Source of the DNA: Beroe ovata
Taxonomy: Eukaryota > Ctenophora > Nuda > Beroida > Beroidae
DNA length: 34,760 nucleotides
Direction of reading: 5' to 3'
Assembly: GCA_946803715.1 (NCBI GenBank)
Contig: CAMPET010000363.1
Span: 2,538-37,297 of the forward strand
A model generated the notes under the pieces. That model was not told the DNA's origin. It saw only the letters and a list, made by a program, of their open reading frames with translations, and searched no databases. Positions 1 through 12,510 of the stretch are shown here, piece by piece. How positions within the stretch are numbered: position 1 is the first letter of the stretch; the number at the start of each line of letters is the position of its first letter. The position numbers and the translations under genes were made by a program.

Positions 1-27
1 TGTGTGTGTGTGTGTGTGTGTCTGTGT
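1..27. repeat. (TG)n microsatellite at the window edge
   Basis: Uninterrupted TG dinucleotides begin at base 1 and decay through one TCTG variant by base 27. The tract probably continues to the left of the window. Confidence 0.9.
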
Positions 28-466
28 AAACGTATTTTCACAGAGTAGAGTAACGGGCACGCAACGTGTTTTGAGAACCAAATACTATCTAGCAAACAGG
101 TCTCAGTTATATACGGAGAAGTATGTTAGGTATTAGATGGACCCTTTTTTTCAAAATATTATGCTCCACATTTTGTTACTGCTATGGCATCAAACTGCCA
201 CATTTGAAATATTGCCTATAATATATGTCATATATTCGGATGCGTGGTTATCCACGCTTAACAACACCAGCCGTCTATAAAATCAGCGCTATGATAATCT
301 GAATCTAAATAGCAAAGCCATATAGTTGAGTGTTGTATAGTGTTCCAATCAGCAAGCTGTGTCAAAATCGCTTGTTCTAAGAAGCTGCGAAGTCACACCA
401 GAAGTTATCATCAAATCTCAAAGTGGTTAAAAGTGGGTCGTATGAAAGTACATCAATGACCCTATC

Positions 467-551
467 TGACCCCCTACTGACCCCCCTGCTGACCCCCATC
501 TGACGCCCTGTGACTTCCTACTGACCCCCTCTGGTGTCACCAGGGGGTCAG
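467..551. repeat. CTGACCCCC tandem repeat ending in a hairpin
   Basis: Imperfect units of about 12 bases with the core CTGACCCCC or CTGACGCCC repeat about six times. The last unit (521-530) is exactly complementary to AGGGGGTCAG at 542-551, and an inner GGTG/CACC pair extends the fold, so 521-551 can form a tight hairpin. Confidence 0.8.
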
Positions 552-1075
552 TCAGGACTCGATATGTCGATCTACATACTAGTAATACGCAAATTCGTGT
601 GTGGGTAGTATAGCTGAAAATCGTTTAAAATTGCTGACATTTGTAACTGCTTTTATATATATACAAGGAGTGGGTTATTAATGACGTAGACATTCACAAG
701 TTCTGACATGTGTCTACTGAAATATACCCCTTTTAAAGTTTTGCCCGATCACCAAAACATCATTTGCTGGTGGTAATGTCATCTTCAGATTCAGGGAACT
801 CCCACAAAGTACTGTCAAGTGACGGGTGAATCCTCCTGCATGCAAATATATACTTGACCCAATGACCGTATTGTGACAGTTTGTAAATTATGTTATATCG
901 CTTTTTCCCAATTTCACGTCTCTACGGACAGTATATGAGGCACCAAATTAGGAAATATAGGGATAGGGTTGAAGTATATAATCCATGTGATTCGTGATCA
1001 CAGCTTGCGTAGTCATACCACTTACCAGGCCTCTCCCGCTGACAAATCTTACTCGGTGTCAATTATACTTGTCAG

Positions 1076-1080
<5 letters not shown>

Positions 1081-1106
<26 letters not shown>
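1081..1106. repeat. (TG)13 microsatellite
   Basis: A pure TG dinucleotide run. Read as protein it gives a meaningless Val-Cys run. Confidence 0.95.
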
Positions 1107-2701
1107 ACATGTCTTATGGTAGGGTGGAGTTCATACAGTTATTCCAATATGAATCATAGAGCTGGTATAGCAGGTACTAGGCACTTTTCAAATATATCCT
1201 TACTGATAGTCGTCTCAACCTGAATAAGGCGGGTGAAAGGGCGTGGTCAAGCTTCCAGGCTTGTCAGGCTTCGTCAGTTAGAAGAAGGTAAGCTGTCAGG
1301 CAGTTTACAGTAAAATAATAAAATAATATTTCCCAATTGTTTTTAGAACAGCTTCTCATAGGTAGTTATTTCAATTCATGGCACAACGTGAATAATCTTT
1401 CAAATTACAGCGGCCTAGGATTCGAACAATCAAGATATGAAAGTTAATATAGGAATCCTAATGAGTGTTGGAGCATCATAGTTCTATGAATTATTTGATT
1501 TCACATCAATGATCTAGGGATAATATATAGCCTGACACTTTGAACTTCCCACGAAATAGCTAGCCAGCTGTTTATGCCTGTTTAGTTTGCGCCTGGGCAC
1601 TTTAATCAACGCGTCAAAACGCACTCTACGAATTTAAACTAAAATCACATAGCCATGATAAACCAAGTTCATTTCATCCATGATGTCCTGTAGCATGACA
1701 CTACCTCTGAATGATGTAATTATACTCCCTGATCAGTTGCAGCTGCGTAACTACTTCAGCAATCAGCTGATCCAGTAGCTGACCCCAGTATTGAGATTTC
1801 TGGGGACTATCAGCATTTTATCTATCTCTATTACATGCAGGTGGCGCTATATCTTGGCAATAAGCACAAGGCAACTTAACCTGGGGGTTATCTGTTATTG
1901 AATAAGAGAGAGGGAGAGAGGTAGTATGTGTGTTTTCTGTAATTCAACAGAAATTCTTACCCGAGATGTGGATGAGCGTACGCTCCAACTCATTGATAAA
2001 CGATGATATTAAATTCAGTGATTACATGTTTACATTCAGTGCCACTGCAGCGCCTATTGTTTATTCCGGGTTATACTTCCTGGGATAATGAATAATTGAT
2101 CAAGACATCCCGGGTACTTGGAATAAAGAATGGTCATCATCATATGCCAGAGGAGGTCATTGCCCAGTTCCTTCCTACTCCCCTCTTTTTCCCTCCCTGA
2201 CAATTTATAAGTATGTTCTTGAGCTTATTATCGTCAGGGCATTAACTATGCCCACATTCGGTATTCTTCATGGTTAATTCAAGTAATGATTACCCATTCT
2301 TCGTATACACTCCCATATATGAATCAGACCAACCCTGTTCAATTATCATGCTCCACCAGAATTTCGGAAACTGCAGGTAATTGCAGATAAACTCTTTTCA
2401 GTTTGGAAATAACAATCAATTTCGGCTAAAAATGGGATCGTCTGTTTTAATGAAGTGAAACTGAATATTCCTCTTATACCTACACATGCCATCATAGAAT
2501 GCTCAAAAAAAGATCACATAAATTAACACGTAAAACGATCAAAACACATGAAAAATAGGGTAATTATAGGAGACTTCGGAAATACACACATGGTGGAAAC
2601 TACTGAATTTTTTCTAAATTGTGTGGAGTCCATTGCTAAAAATAATTGACTGTGATATATGGCGTTATGTGAAGATCAATCTCGAGCCAATATCAGACCA
2701 G

Positions 2702-2707
2702 TTTAAT
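2702..2707 (-). promoter_or_regulatory. Possible polyadenylation signal (ATTAAA) of the GPCR gene
   Basis: On the minus strand ATTAAA lies about 130 bases past the receptor stop codon. It is the common one-base variant of AATAAA. No perfect AATAAA is nearer, so this is the best candidate but weak evidence. Confidence 0.3.
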
Positions 2708-2833
2708 CTTCAAGTTGCTTCTGTTTGTATAATATGACTAATGACTGTCAGTGTTACGCTTCAGGGTCACACTCTTCAAAATTTTGAACTAAAATTGCGT
2801 GCGTCGCACAAGCAACCGCGCACGAGTCTTAAC

Positions 2834-4138
2834 TCATGCCACCGCAAGAGCATGATCACCACTTGATACTTCCCGCAGTCCCGTGTCCACATGGCAAGTA
2901 GGCTCGCCCTCTGTATTATACAGAGTCCCATTATTGTCCACAGTGCCATCTTCAGTACCTGCTGTTGAGACAGTGAAGCGCGTGTAGTTAGCGCGGAACG
3001 CGTCTGAAATACGGCGGAGGGAGAACACCGAGTCGGAATCGGCGCTGTTCAACCGGAGCATTAGCTTTGTGGATGCTCGAAGTTGTTCGTTAACAAAGCT
3101 CTTGACAGTGTTCATCCTCCAGTAGTAGATGAGAGGGTTGATGGTGCTGTTCAGTGCAACACACATGATATACGTGAAGTTCCAACTGTACCATATGAGC
3201 GCTGGATGATCTTCATATGTCTTGTGATAGCAGTCACTCACACAGTTCTTACTCCACCCTGCTATTGACATGAGCAAATAGTTCACAAACACCGGGATGT
3301 TGAACACAATGTAAGCCACCGTGAAGATCAGGATTGTCATGGTGGCGTTGAGCGGTCCTGCTGACTTCCTCCTGATGAGCCGCTTCCCATTGGGCCTCTC
3401 CGACTCCTGACGTGTGATCTTCCTCGCTGCCTGACTTGGTCGACGTACACTGTTCTGGCGGCGCTCGTTCATGAGGATAATGATGTAGGAGGTGGCACAA
3501 CTGATACAGATGGGAATAACCGGTGCAGCCAGGGTGAGCGACCGGGAAATGGAGTTGAACTTATAACTCCAGTCCGCTGTGGGAAGCTCGTAGCAGTACA
3601 CATCGCTGTACACGTACTCGTATGTCGCATCATCCATTAGGATTGGAACAGCTGTTCGTCCGGCAAGGAATATGAAGTAGATGATGTTAGCCGCCCAGAG
3701 AGCCTCTTTCTTGAGCTGGTAGAGGGGTTTGATGAGAACCAATGTCCGAGATATGGACATGATACCGACCAGGAATACCGACATGAAGGGCAGCATCTCC
3801 CAGACTATGCCCCACACGTGACAAAACACAGAATTCCGGAACCAGGCTGCATCCCGCTGCTCTATGAAGCTGATGATCACGGGAAGGAGGGTTATGCTCA
3901 CCAGGATGTCCACTACCGTGGTCAGAACGTAGATGATGTTGAAAAATGCCTTGTTAGCGCCCTGTGCCACGGTCAGTCCCTTGGTAAGGAAGTATCTGAG
4001 TGAGAGTATGTTGCCCGGTACGCCCACTAGAGTACACAGGACGTACACTGCTGCAAACGTGTAGTTCGTGTACGCAGGGATGGTGTGGTTGTCTGTTGAT
4101 GTGTTCTCGTGAGGCTGTGCTACAATCTGTTCCTCCAT
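2834..4138 (-). CDS. Rhodopsin-like (class A) G protein-coupled receptor, single exon
   Basis: A 434-residue seven-helix plasma-membrane receptor, orphan from sequence alone. The start is a true ATG (4138-4136). The N-terminus (about 1-25) has three N-glycosylation sites (N12, N17, N25). Helix 1 carries GN (N43) and helix 2 an aspartate (D77). C106 and C182 are placed for the usual disulphide between helix 3 and extracellular loop 2. The end of helix 3 reads S-R-T (130-132) in place of D/E-R-Y. Helix 6 lacks CWxP but keeps F-N-I-P (279-282), and helix 7 has NPLIY (334-338), a form of NPxxY. The third intracellular loop is rich in Arg and Lys, and the tail is about 90 residues. Divergent intronless class A receptors of this kind form large lineage-specific families in marine invertebrates. 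The ligand could be a peptide or small molecule; nothing here decides it. Confidence 0.9.
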   Translation of the reverse strand: MEEQIVAQPHENTSTDNHTIPAYTNYTFAAVYVLCTLVGVPGNILSLRYFLTKGLTVAQGANKAFFNIIYVLTTVVDILVSITLLPVIISFIEQRDAAWFRNSVFCHVWGIVWEMLPFMSVFLVGIMSISRTLVLIKPLYQLKKEALWAANIIYFIFLAGRTAVPILMDDATYEYVYSDVYCYELPTADWSYKFNSISRSLTLAAPVIPICISCATSYIIILMNERRQNSVRRPSQAARKITRQESERPNGKRLIRRKSAGPLNATMTILIFTVAYIVFNIPVFVNYLLMSIAGWSKNCVSDCYHKTYEDHPALIWYSWNFTYIMCVALNSTINPLIYYWRMNTVKSFVNEQLRASTKLMLRLNSADSDSVFSLRRISDAFRANYTRFTVSTAGTEDGTVDNNGTLYNTEGEPTCHVDTGLREVSSGDHALAVA

Positions 4139-4521
4139 GATAGCTGAGGGGAGAGAAGCGGGGTGTTTTTAGTTGCGTGTGATTATAGGGGTTGTGTGTG
4201 ACTTGGGGTTGTCATGACTTTGACTAAGTGTCTGACAAGTGATGGTCTGACTAGTGATGGTCTGAGAGGAATGACCGAAAGTGGTGCATCCCCCAATGCA
4301 AAGGTTGTCTGAACATACGAATTATGGAGAATAATAAATGCACACTGCTAATTCATGTACATAGTATACTATATGACAACAATTTATGCTAATATACGAT
4401 CAACAATCAAGTGTTGACTGTTGAGTAACGAAAATACGAGTGAATCCAGGTGGTCATTATGTAATTATTATGTTGTCCTGATCCTAGTCCTAGCTGTTCG
4501 CCTTCCACAGCACACCATGTT

Positions 4522-4561
<40 letters not shown>

Positions 4562-7500
4562 TGTGTGTGTATGTGTGTGTATGTTTATGTGTGTGTGTGT
4601 GGGTGTGTCTGTGTCTGTGTCTGTGTCTGTGTTTATGGGTGTTTATGTGTGTGTTTGTCGTGTGTGTGTGATGTGTCTGTCGTGTGTGTGTTGTGTGCGC
4701 CATGAGCAATTCGATATTTTAATCATAGCACAGAGCATTGGGCTGGGCATATAATGGTGCAAATATTCACAATATGGACACATATGCGGTAATGAGCCGA
4801 GTAAGATTGAAGTTAGGGACACGAGATGGTTTCTATTGAGACTAACACGGACAACCCATGGGGTATTAGCACACATAGTGCGATAGTACGACGTACATTA
4901 ACCGTAGATCAACTCTGAAATCTGAAGTGCAGTGGCCTGTGCCGGGTTTTTCATGCGCAGTGCAGGTTAAGAGAACGTTGTAACGATATTGTCGTTTCAA
5001 CTTGCACCAGCACTGTTGAAAAGTATATAAAGCTACTGTTATAATTTGTCATGCCCTTTACTGATCTCACAATCAATCACAATCACTCACAATCACAGCG
5101 AGCAGGTGAAAAACTTGGATCCTATATAGCTATCTGGGCTTATGAGTATGACTCTAATGATCAGCTTGATATAAATTACGATGAATTATTTCCTAGAAGC
5201 ATGGTGCTTACAATATGTCATCTTCCCAGTCTGATATATGAACACCTCACGAACTGAGACTTTTGATGCATCCTGTAGAAATAACAAGAAATCTAGACAA
5301 ATTTATACGAGAAAATATCCACGAAGAAATGCATTTGTCGGAAGGGGGGAAACGTTAATGTAAATTTTTAATTGACATTGACAAAGTGATTAAGTCTTCT
5401 TAATGTCTGTAAGTTCACAGTATTAGGAATATCAGAGTATTTGGAATATTCAATTCAACCCGCGAGACATAGTATGCTGGAATATTGCTTCTGATATGGA
5501 CTGTATAGGAGCGATATCGTCCTCGTTTCTCTGTATGTAGAAACTATTGCCCTTCTATTAAACCTTAGATTGTAATTACCGATTATAATTACAGTAAAAG
5601 CTGTGCAGAGAGATAAAAAGAATCATGCACTGATTGGAAACTATGATTGCTATTATTGCTATTATCGGTACAGTGCCTCTACTCTGGAATATATCGGTAG
5701 AGAGGGTGGGGCTACGCTGCGAGGATGCGCGGCTCAAATGAGGCGGAACCGCACAAGTTTTCAGTCATGAGACTGGCGTTATCATTATTTATGTAAATGA
5801 TATGGTCCACCGTATAGGTTCTCCCATGATAGCTGATGTTCTCACATGATTTATTAATGAAACGCGTACGTGACCGTGCTGTGAAGCTTATTATACTCCC
5901 ATGATTCAGTACAATTAGCATAGTCTGCACGATTAAAGTAGCTTAGATTTGCATAGGTCTTCACATATTCCTTTCATTAGTAGGTAGTACTATGGATAAT
6001 TAGGTACTGTTCATTAGTAGTAGGAACTATCGTCTATCATGGATTTGCACCTAATTTACCTTCATATTTATTTAACCGCCCATAACCTTTCTTTAAAACA
6101 AATCTAATAGTCCGTTCGGGTCAAAGTCTTGATCCATGAATCATTCTCAGCCACGAGGGCAGTTGGATCAGGGGCAATGGGGTATATCCCCATGATGCCA
6201 TACATAGAGACTATACACTATGGAAACAATACCGTGTTCTACACGAGGGTTCTATTGCTCCTGCTGTATGCAGTGTAGCCATTAATACTACAAAACCTCA
6301 TGTATCGGATGCTAAGTAGCAATATACAGTATGTAACATTCTCTAATAACACTACAGACAACTCATTTAGTCGAATATAACTAATAATGGACGTTCACTA
6401 AACACCGTTTACTATGTCTCACGAAAGATGCTATGAAAACCTATATCTATGAGGATTGGGTTATAGCGTTGTGACTCCCCAATCTTTATTGCATAATCAT
6501 ACCCTGATGCTAAGATCGAGGTTTGATCTATGATAGAGTCATGATCAATAGAAGCTGAGTGCAAATGATGAACAAAGTATGAGCGTGGCATCTTATCTCT
6601 GATCCGTGACAAGCAACTCTGAGTCGTATCTTGTATCAACGACAGATGTGCTGGTGTGGGTTTGTAAACTATATAATATTGTGATGAAACTTGAACGCAT
6701 CATCATGTGCGTGACATAATAGGGGGATATTATATACGGGTGTGATACGACGTGTCACGATATGTGTGAATTATGTGACGTGTGAGATTAATGAGTATGC
6801 CCCGCACATACACATATGTATGCCTGCACAAGTTCTACCCATACTGTGTCACAACCATAATAGTCTATACTTGTGATATTATAGTATCAACATCGCTGGT
6901 ATTGCGTGACGCGCATGCCGCATTGCACGTGGACATATACGCAGCCTGTGGAGATCATAGCGCGCGTAGTCCTCATATTAGAACAAAGCTGTATTACTAT
7001 TTGCAGCCCGATCTGGCGTCTAGCAGTAGCATTCAGTAAAACGTTGTGAGGTGTTTTGAAGCAGTAGAGCGAACCATGGACAAGCCTGGCCTTGATAGGA
7101 AGTCTAGAGGTGCTACACGTGCAATGTGCATGGTTGATGTAACGATCACGATTGTCGACCATGGTTCTTTCAAATAACATGGTTTCAAGATTACGAGGCC
7201 GTCATATACCTACAGTTATTGCTGGGTCATTGCCATATCTGACGATTTATCTGCTGAAATTCCATATCCGGATTTTTTACACAGTGAGTTTGCGCAGTAG
7301 GGCGTGATTTACTGATTTAAGCACACAAGTAACACTAACACGGAGACATGAATAATCACACTACTTATGGTGAATTGCACGAGGGTATACTGCACGCGTG
7401 CGAGTGTTCTTTGTCTTGGAGAATTTGGGGATATGCTCACGGGATGCCATAGCATAGATATGCTTTGGATCTATTGTTAACTTTCCACCTGGCTAGTTTG

Positions 7501-8340
7501 TTGAATCACGCCTTTACTGCGTATAAATGTTCCCCGCTCTGCATACAGAATATGACTATGAGCATACAGTTTAGACTCTTAGTTGCGGCAAACACACACA
7601 CTCATTTAGCAGACCGTGAAAATTTGAATATGTAATGAAGACACACCATTATGTTTGATGCCGCTATTATCTTATTCAATCTATAGCGCGCCTCCACCGC
7701 TCATTAGTAATAACTCCACTGTTCACAAGGGGGAGGGCGCGGCCGCCGACCTGTTTAGTGAAGCCGTGTGGGCGGCGAGCCAAGCGCGCTGAGACACGAC
7801 TAGAGGTTGAAAACAGTTCTTTCAACCACGTCAAAAGACTCTTTTTGAGGTGGGTGACAGAGTTAAAAACCGACAAAACTATACGCTGACAACTATTATA
7901 CGCTGACAACTATACGCGGTTTTATGTCAAAAAAAACTTCTCCACTATAATTCCACATCCTAGATACATAACTGGATATGCAGCCGACATGATATGCTGA
8001 TGTAATCATGCAGTTGTTTCCTGCTCTATTTCATGACAAGACCAGTTACTCCTCAGGTTTAGAGAACAGATAGTATTATATAGCGGCATAAGTTGGTCTT
8101 TTCTGGACGATGCAAGAGTAACGTGGTGCACACGCCAACAATACAATGCGAATAATATGCGAGTTGCAACTTGGTGATACTGATAGTGGGGTAAGAATTC
8201 AAGCTTGGCGACTACATACATGGTACCACAATGATCGTAGTCCATAATTTCATGGTATAACTTCTCATTGGAAAATTATGTTGTGGGGTAAAACTTTCCA
8301 CCGCACAGTCTTTCTTACATCTTGAGCTAATCCTTCACGA
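4139..8340. other. Spacer without a recognisable gene, one large (GT)n tract
   Basis: Short frames occur on both strands but none shows a domain, signal peptide or splice-consistent neighbour. The only clear structure is the compound GT microsatellite at about 4522-4692. The 5' flank of the GPCR gene (4139-4400) has no obvious TATA box. The remainder is AT-rich with no repeat I could recognise. Confidence 0.5.
4522..4692. repeat. Compound (TG)n / (TGTGTC)n microsatellite
   Basis: About 170 bases of TG dinucleotides interrupted by TATG, TTTATG and a run of TGTGTC hexamers (about 4605-4630). Open frames in all phases here are artefacts of the repeat. Confidence 0.95.
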
Positions 8341-8341
8341 A

Positions 8342-8419
8342 ACACTTAAAAAGGCATTCCTTTATGGAAGGAGAGCTGAAAGGTTTCCTAACTCCACTTA
8401 GGAATGCCTTCATAAGTAT
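8342..8419. repeat. Imperfect inverted repeat, possible small foldback element
   Basis: The arms are ACACTTAAAAAGGCATTCCT on the left and TAGGAATGCCTTCATAAGT on the right, separated by roughly 38 bases. They pair over about 20 bases with few mismatches (core AAGGCATTCC/GGAATGCCTT). It could be a tiny non-autonomous element or a chance foldback; no target-site duplication was identified. Confidence 0.55.
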
Positions 8420-8907
8420 TTCTTGAAGGAGCCCGGGTATTACTATGAAAATGTGATCAAATTCAAGGACAACAAAGCTGAACTATCACTTAGTTACTGT
8501 GTGCAGCTGGAGAGTGTGACGGTTTACGGTTATCGCTGGACGCAAACATCTTGGATATATGGTACTTGTGGTGACAGCTTATAGATCGCGGTTATTTCAT
8601 CTTTGCTTAGAGCGCTTTGTCTGAAGAATGAGAGCTTAACTCATGAATGAAATGAGTTTGACTCATGTTAATGATTCCTATCGCATCTGCCACCCCACTG
8701 CCAAATCTGTATAGATGTGTGAAATCACGTGCTAAACAAGATTGCTAGACACACCCGCAATCTATCGTCGTACAATTACCCTGGTACAATTGCTCTGACG
8801 AATGTCACTCCCTGTGTTATTGTCGGGGGAGAGGCGGGGTTAGTAGGGAATTATTCTGAGAAATACCCCACAAAACACGTGCGATAAGCAGAGATCTAAC
8901 GCAGATG

Positions 8908-8941
8908 CAGTATATGATCCCAGTATATGATCCCAGTATAT
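8908..8941. repeat. 14-bp tandem repeat (CAGTATATGATCC)
   Basis: CAGTATATGATCC occurs twice in direct succession and a third copy starts before diverging. Confidence 0.8.
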
Positions 8942-9078
8942 AACGTACTAGCTAGCAGCATGTCTGTGTCACACATTGACACTGACATGGGATACAAATT
9001 ATTACACCATCGAGCAATTACAATAAGCTTGTAGTAGTAGTTACAATAAATATTAGCACATGCAGCGCGTGCTGTGAC

Positions 9079-9103
9079 GTGTGTGTGTGTGTGTGTGTGT
9101 GTG
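9079..9103. repeat. (GT)n microsatellite
   Basis: A pure GT run of about 25 bases. Confidence 0.9.
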
Positions 9104-10684
9104 GTTGTAATTAACCATGCTACCACCCAATTGTTACCACCAATCTCTCGTTACAAGGATGTAAGGTACTACTATTGCTACAGGTGCATGGATTATTTAT
9201 TGTACATGGAGCAACTTTATTTAAAGAATCATCAAAACGCAAAATATTGCGCTGCGGGTACAGCTACTGCTATAGAGGGTAGGACAAAGCCATATTGCCA
9301 TGCTCTCTGAGCAGTGATGTGGATCTGGATCAGCAAACACAGTTTTACAGGCAAACAACCGAGAATATGGTCTAAATATCATGAATACGACGTGTAGAAC
9401 CTCCCTACTATGCGGTCTACGTCGTCTTCCCCCTCAACTTCTCACGATATTCGTGTATATGCAACAAGCAATAGAGCTGATAGCCCAGCGCTGTTTGAAC
9501 CACTTGCAATTTGAGCGAACTTGTAAACTATGGCATAGAAGTAAGAGGGCAATCGAAATCAAGCACTCCCTTCTTCGCTCTACTATGATCTATCCTAGGG
9601 CACGTCTGATGCAATGCAGTCCACGCTCGTCTAATCTTAAAGTCGAGATGAAAACAGCCATAAAATTCCCGGAATGCTAGGAATGACTAGTAAATTACAC
9701 GCTCTCTTCATATTATAGAATATTCGTATCATATCCATGCAAAGCCATATATATCAAAGACAAGAGATCAGATAGTAAGACCGCAGAATGCGCGCGCTCT
9801 AATTCAGTGCTGCAAGTGGTCTACCTATGCCCTATATATATGAGTGCTAATATGCGGCAATGATTCATACTTCATCACTTCTTTACAGCAATGAGAAGGG
9901 ACAGCATCCACACTGATGCGTTTACTACGGGAAATATCCCGGTAATTCCTGGAATATTCCCCACGGCTACGGCCCGGAACGACATGTTTTTCCTCAACAT
10001 AACATAGATCAGCTCTCACTGAACACTTTATGCGAAAAGCAGCGTTCAATGAGCTGCTACTGCTTCTGTAGCTGAGACCAGGCATAGATGACTCCGTTCT
10101 GCACGTGATACTCCATTCTTAGTGCAGTTTAATGAATAAAATGAACTGAAGACGATCAGCTTAATGAACCGAGAACGAGCAGCGTTAATGAACGAGCATC
10201 ACACATTAACAACTCGCTTCAGTCGAGTTTCTGTCATGGTCCAGTACTAATATAATCCGTGTTTTACTAGTCGCTGAAAACAAGTTAGTACGCGCACACA
10301 GAGTGGTGTGCCACTCCCCAAGGGAATATGTTGGCCGTGTTATATTGACTATGTTATAGTGTGCTTCACGTGAATATGTGAACGTGATAATAATGAAACT
10401 GTAATTATCATGACACCACACAATGGAAAGCTTGGAGTTTATTTATTCATTAGAACAGGAATATAATTATTGAATATTACTGTGAATGTTATTTCAATCA
10501 TCCTTACTCCCTAAACACTCCCTAACTAAACACTCCCTAGCTAAACAGAATTCTATGATTTGAATGAGAATGTTCGAAAGATAGTCTTATTCTGTACTTG
10601 GTGGCTTTTGAGATTGATGTGTTCGTCTTACGGAATAGAAGATGCTAGCATGATTCAAAAAATTGAATATTGAGTCGTCAAGTT

Positions 10685-11541
10685 CCAAATATAAAGGCCC
10701 TTTAATTATATGAATGGATTTTTCGTTCACTGAAAAATTACTAACAGTTTCAAAAAAGTGCTATTTTGTAAGTATACCTAGTACTGTGATGAGAGTAGGT
10801 GACAATGGTGTTTCAAGCCCGAGACTGAGCTGCAATGGCATATGTGAAAAATACTTGCCTAAATAGTACTCGGTAGTGTGTACTTTGTACAATGTGTATA
10901 TTGTACAATGTGTAGTGCACATATACATTATACCTACAGTCTACATATTCATATGCCAGGGTTTGTGAATGTTGTACAACGAATTCATTATATCTGGATC
11001 CATTGTCTTCACAGTATCTATCGCCAGGTATACGATAATGACAGACAATGTACCACAATGGCATTACCAATGGATAGAATCTATCAGTTGCTCAAACAGG
11101 GTAGTTCTACCTNCCAAATATAAAGGCCCTTTAATTATATGAATGGGTTTTTCGTTCATTGAAAAAATTACTAACAGTTCTAAATACCTAGTACTGTGAT
11201 GAGAGTAGGTAACAATGGTGTTTCAAGCCCTAGACTGAGCTGCAATGGCATATGTGAAAAATATTTGCCTGAATAGTACTCGGTAGTGTGTACTTTGTAC
11301 AATGTGTATATTGTACAATGTGTAGTGTACATATACATTGTGCTTACACTTACAGTCTACACTATAAGCATTCATATGTCAGGGTTAGCGAATGTTGTAC
11401 TTGTACAACGAATCCATTATATCTGGATCCATTGTCTTCACAGTATCTATCGCCAGGTATACGATAATGAGAGACAATGTACCACTATGACATTACCAAT
11501 GGATTGAATCTATCAGTTGCTCAAACAGGGTAGTTCTACCT
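10685..11541. repeat. Tandem duplication of a ~428-bp unit, joined by a single N
   Basis: Unit 1 runs from CCAAATATAAAGGCCC at 10685 to GTAGTTCTACCT at 11112, and unit 2 from the same start at 11114 to about 11541. They differ by scattered substitutions and a few short indels, such as an extra stretch after ACTAACAGTT in unit 1 and extra bases near 11345-11410 in unit 2. Each unit contains two nearby TTGTACAATGTGTA words. The only ambiguous base in the area, N at 11113, falls exactly on the junction. No coding signal is seen inside. Confidence 0.9.
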
Positions 11542-12464
11542 TCGCCCAATGACATTTCTACTACAGCTACTGTATCAGACAGATACCAAGATCAGAATAA
11601 GAGATTCAGCGCAGTTCAGACCCGCTGTGTCACCCGTCTACTCGAATCTTGCATTATACTCTATGGCCATATTCATCAAATTTCAGTTAAGTATGACGTT
11701 TTCTTAGGGTGATTGGTCATTGGTGTAGTGAGCTGTATCTGTAGAATTTATGGGGGGAGGGCGAAAGAGAGGGTTAGCTATGTAGCATAGCTGAGGAATA
11801 CAGTGATTCTGCACTGATGTAAATAGAATAACGGTATAGTGAGCGTACTACTCGCTATACTGAAACAAAAGTTTTCCACAATCCAGGCCGGGCACGTTGA
11901 ATTCGTGGAATTTGTAATTTGCTTGAGTTACCATGACCACACCGGAACGCTGGCACACGCGGAGATAAATTTCAGTGCCTCCGGAACAATAGCGCGGAGT
12001 CATTCTGTAGACATCTACAACAACCATTACTTGGAGCTATATATATATATATTGGAGCTATATATATTGAGCTATTTTCGCTATAAATATAAAACGACAG
12101 AAGCACACATGAAGAAATAATGGAAAACGTAGTTTTCGTACTATAACGATGCTCATAGTTAGCGATAAGCTGAGTGGTTTTAGAATATCCTGAGACCATC
12201 TTAAGTCTCCATTTTGGTTTTGGTAAACGACCTACGCTTCGGCTAATACCAGAGCAATAAGCATATCACAAGAAGCCAAAGTTCAGTGAAGATGCTGATA
12301 TATATAGCATAAGCTGCCGCAGTCAGGGTAAGAATGATAACCATCTCTCATCGTTGATGAATTGAAAGGTATGAACGCTGAGCTGTGTTGAATCCCATGA
12401 GATTGGATACATCGTGATAGGTAGGTAACACAATTCAGTCACGCTGTGTGCAATTGCTGAGTAT
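11542..12464. other. Spacer without a recognisable gene
   Basis: AT-rich DNA with a short TA-rich duplication, GGAGCTATATATA, near 12032-12075. The short frames lack domain or splice support. Confidence 0.5.
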
Positions 12465-12510
12465 CACACACACACAGCTGTGTGCGTGTGTGTGCGTGTG
12501 TGTGTGTGTG
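12465..12510. repeat. CA-to-GT switching microsatellite abutting an assembly gap
   Basis: A CA run flips through AGCT into a GT run (CACACACAGCTGTGTG), making a self-complementary sequence, and continues as GT/GCGT up to the first N. This foldback plus repeat is a likely reason the assembly stops here. Confidence 0.85.

Larger units (their letters stand above)
28..2833. other. Spacer without a recognisable gene
   Basis: No reading frame here looks coding. The only longer frame (969-1223) runs through a TG microsatellite. The stretch holds a C-rich tandem repeat with a hairpin (about 467-551), a short (TG)n tract at 1081-1106, a purine run near 1907-1920 and otherwise AT-rich unique-looking DNA. 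It is probably the 3' flank of the receptor gene that ends at 2834. Confidence 0.6.
8420..10684. other. Spacer without a recognisable gene
   Basis: It contains a 14-base direct repeat at 8908-8941, a (GT)n tract at 9079-9103, loosely repeated AATGAACGAGC-type words at 10131-10200, and a short ACTCCCTA(A/G)CTAA repeat at about 10507-10549. The 99-residue frame at 9381-9680 has no recognisable feature and no splice context. Confidence 0.5.

Noticed and set aside
1408-1432. TTCGAATCC-like word on the minus strand suggesting a tRNA T-arm
   Set aside because: No matching acceptor stem, anticodon arm or A box could be found at the required distance.
4421-4754. Overlapping open frames on both strands rich in Val-Cys or Thr-His
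   Set aside because: They are translations of the GT/CA microsatellite and have no other coding evidence.
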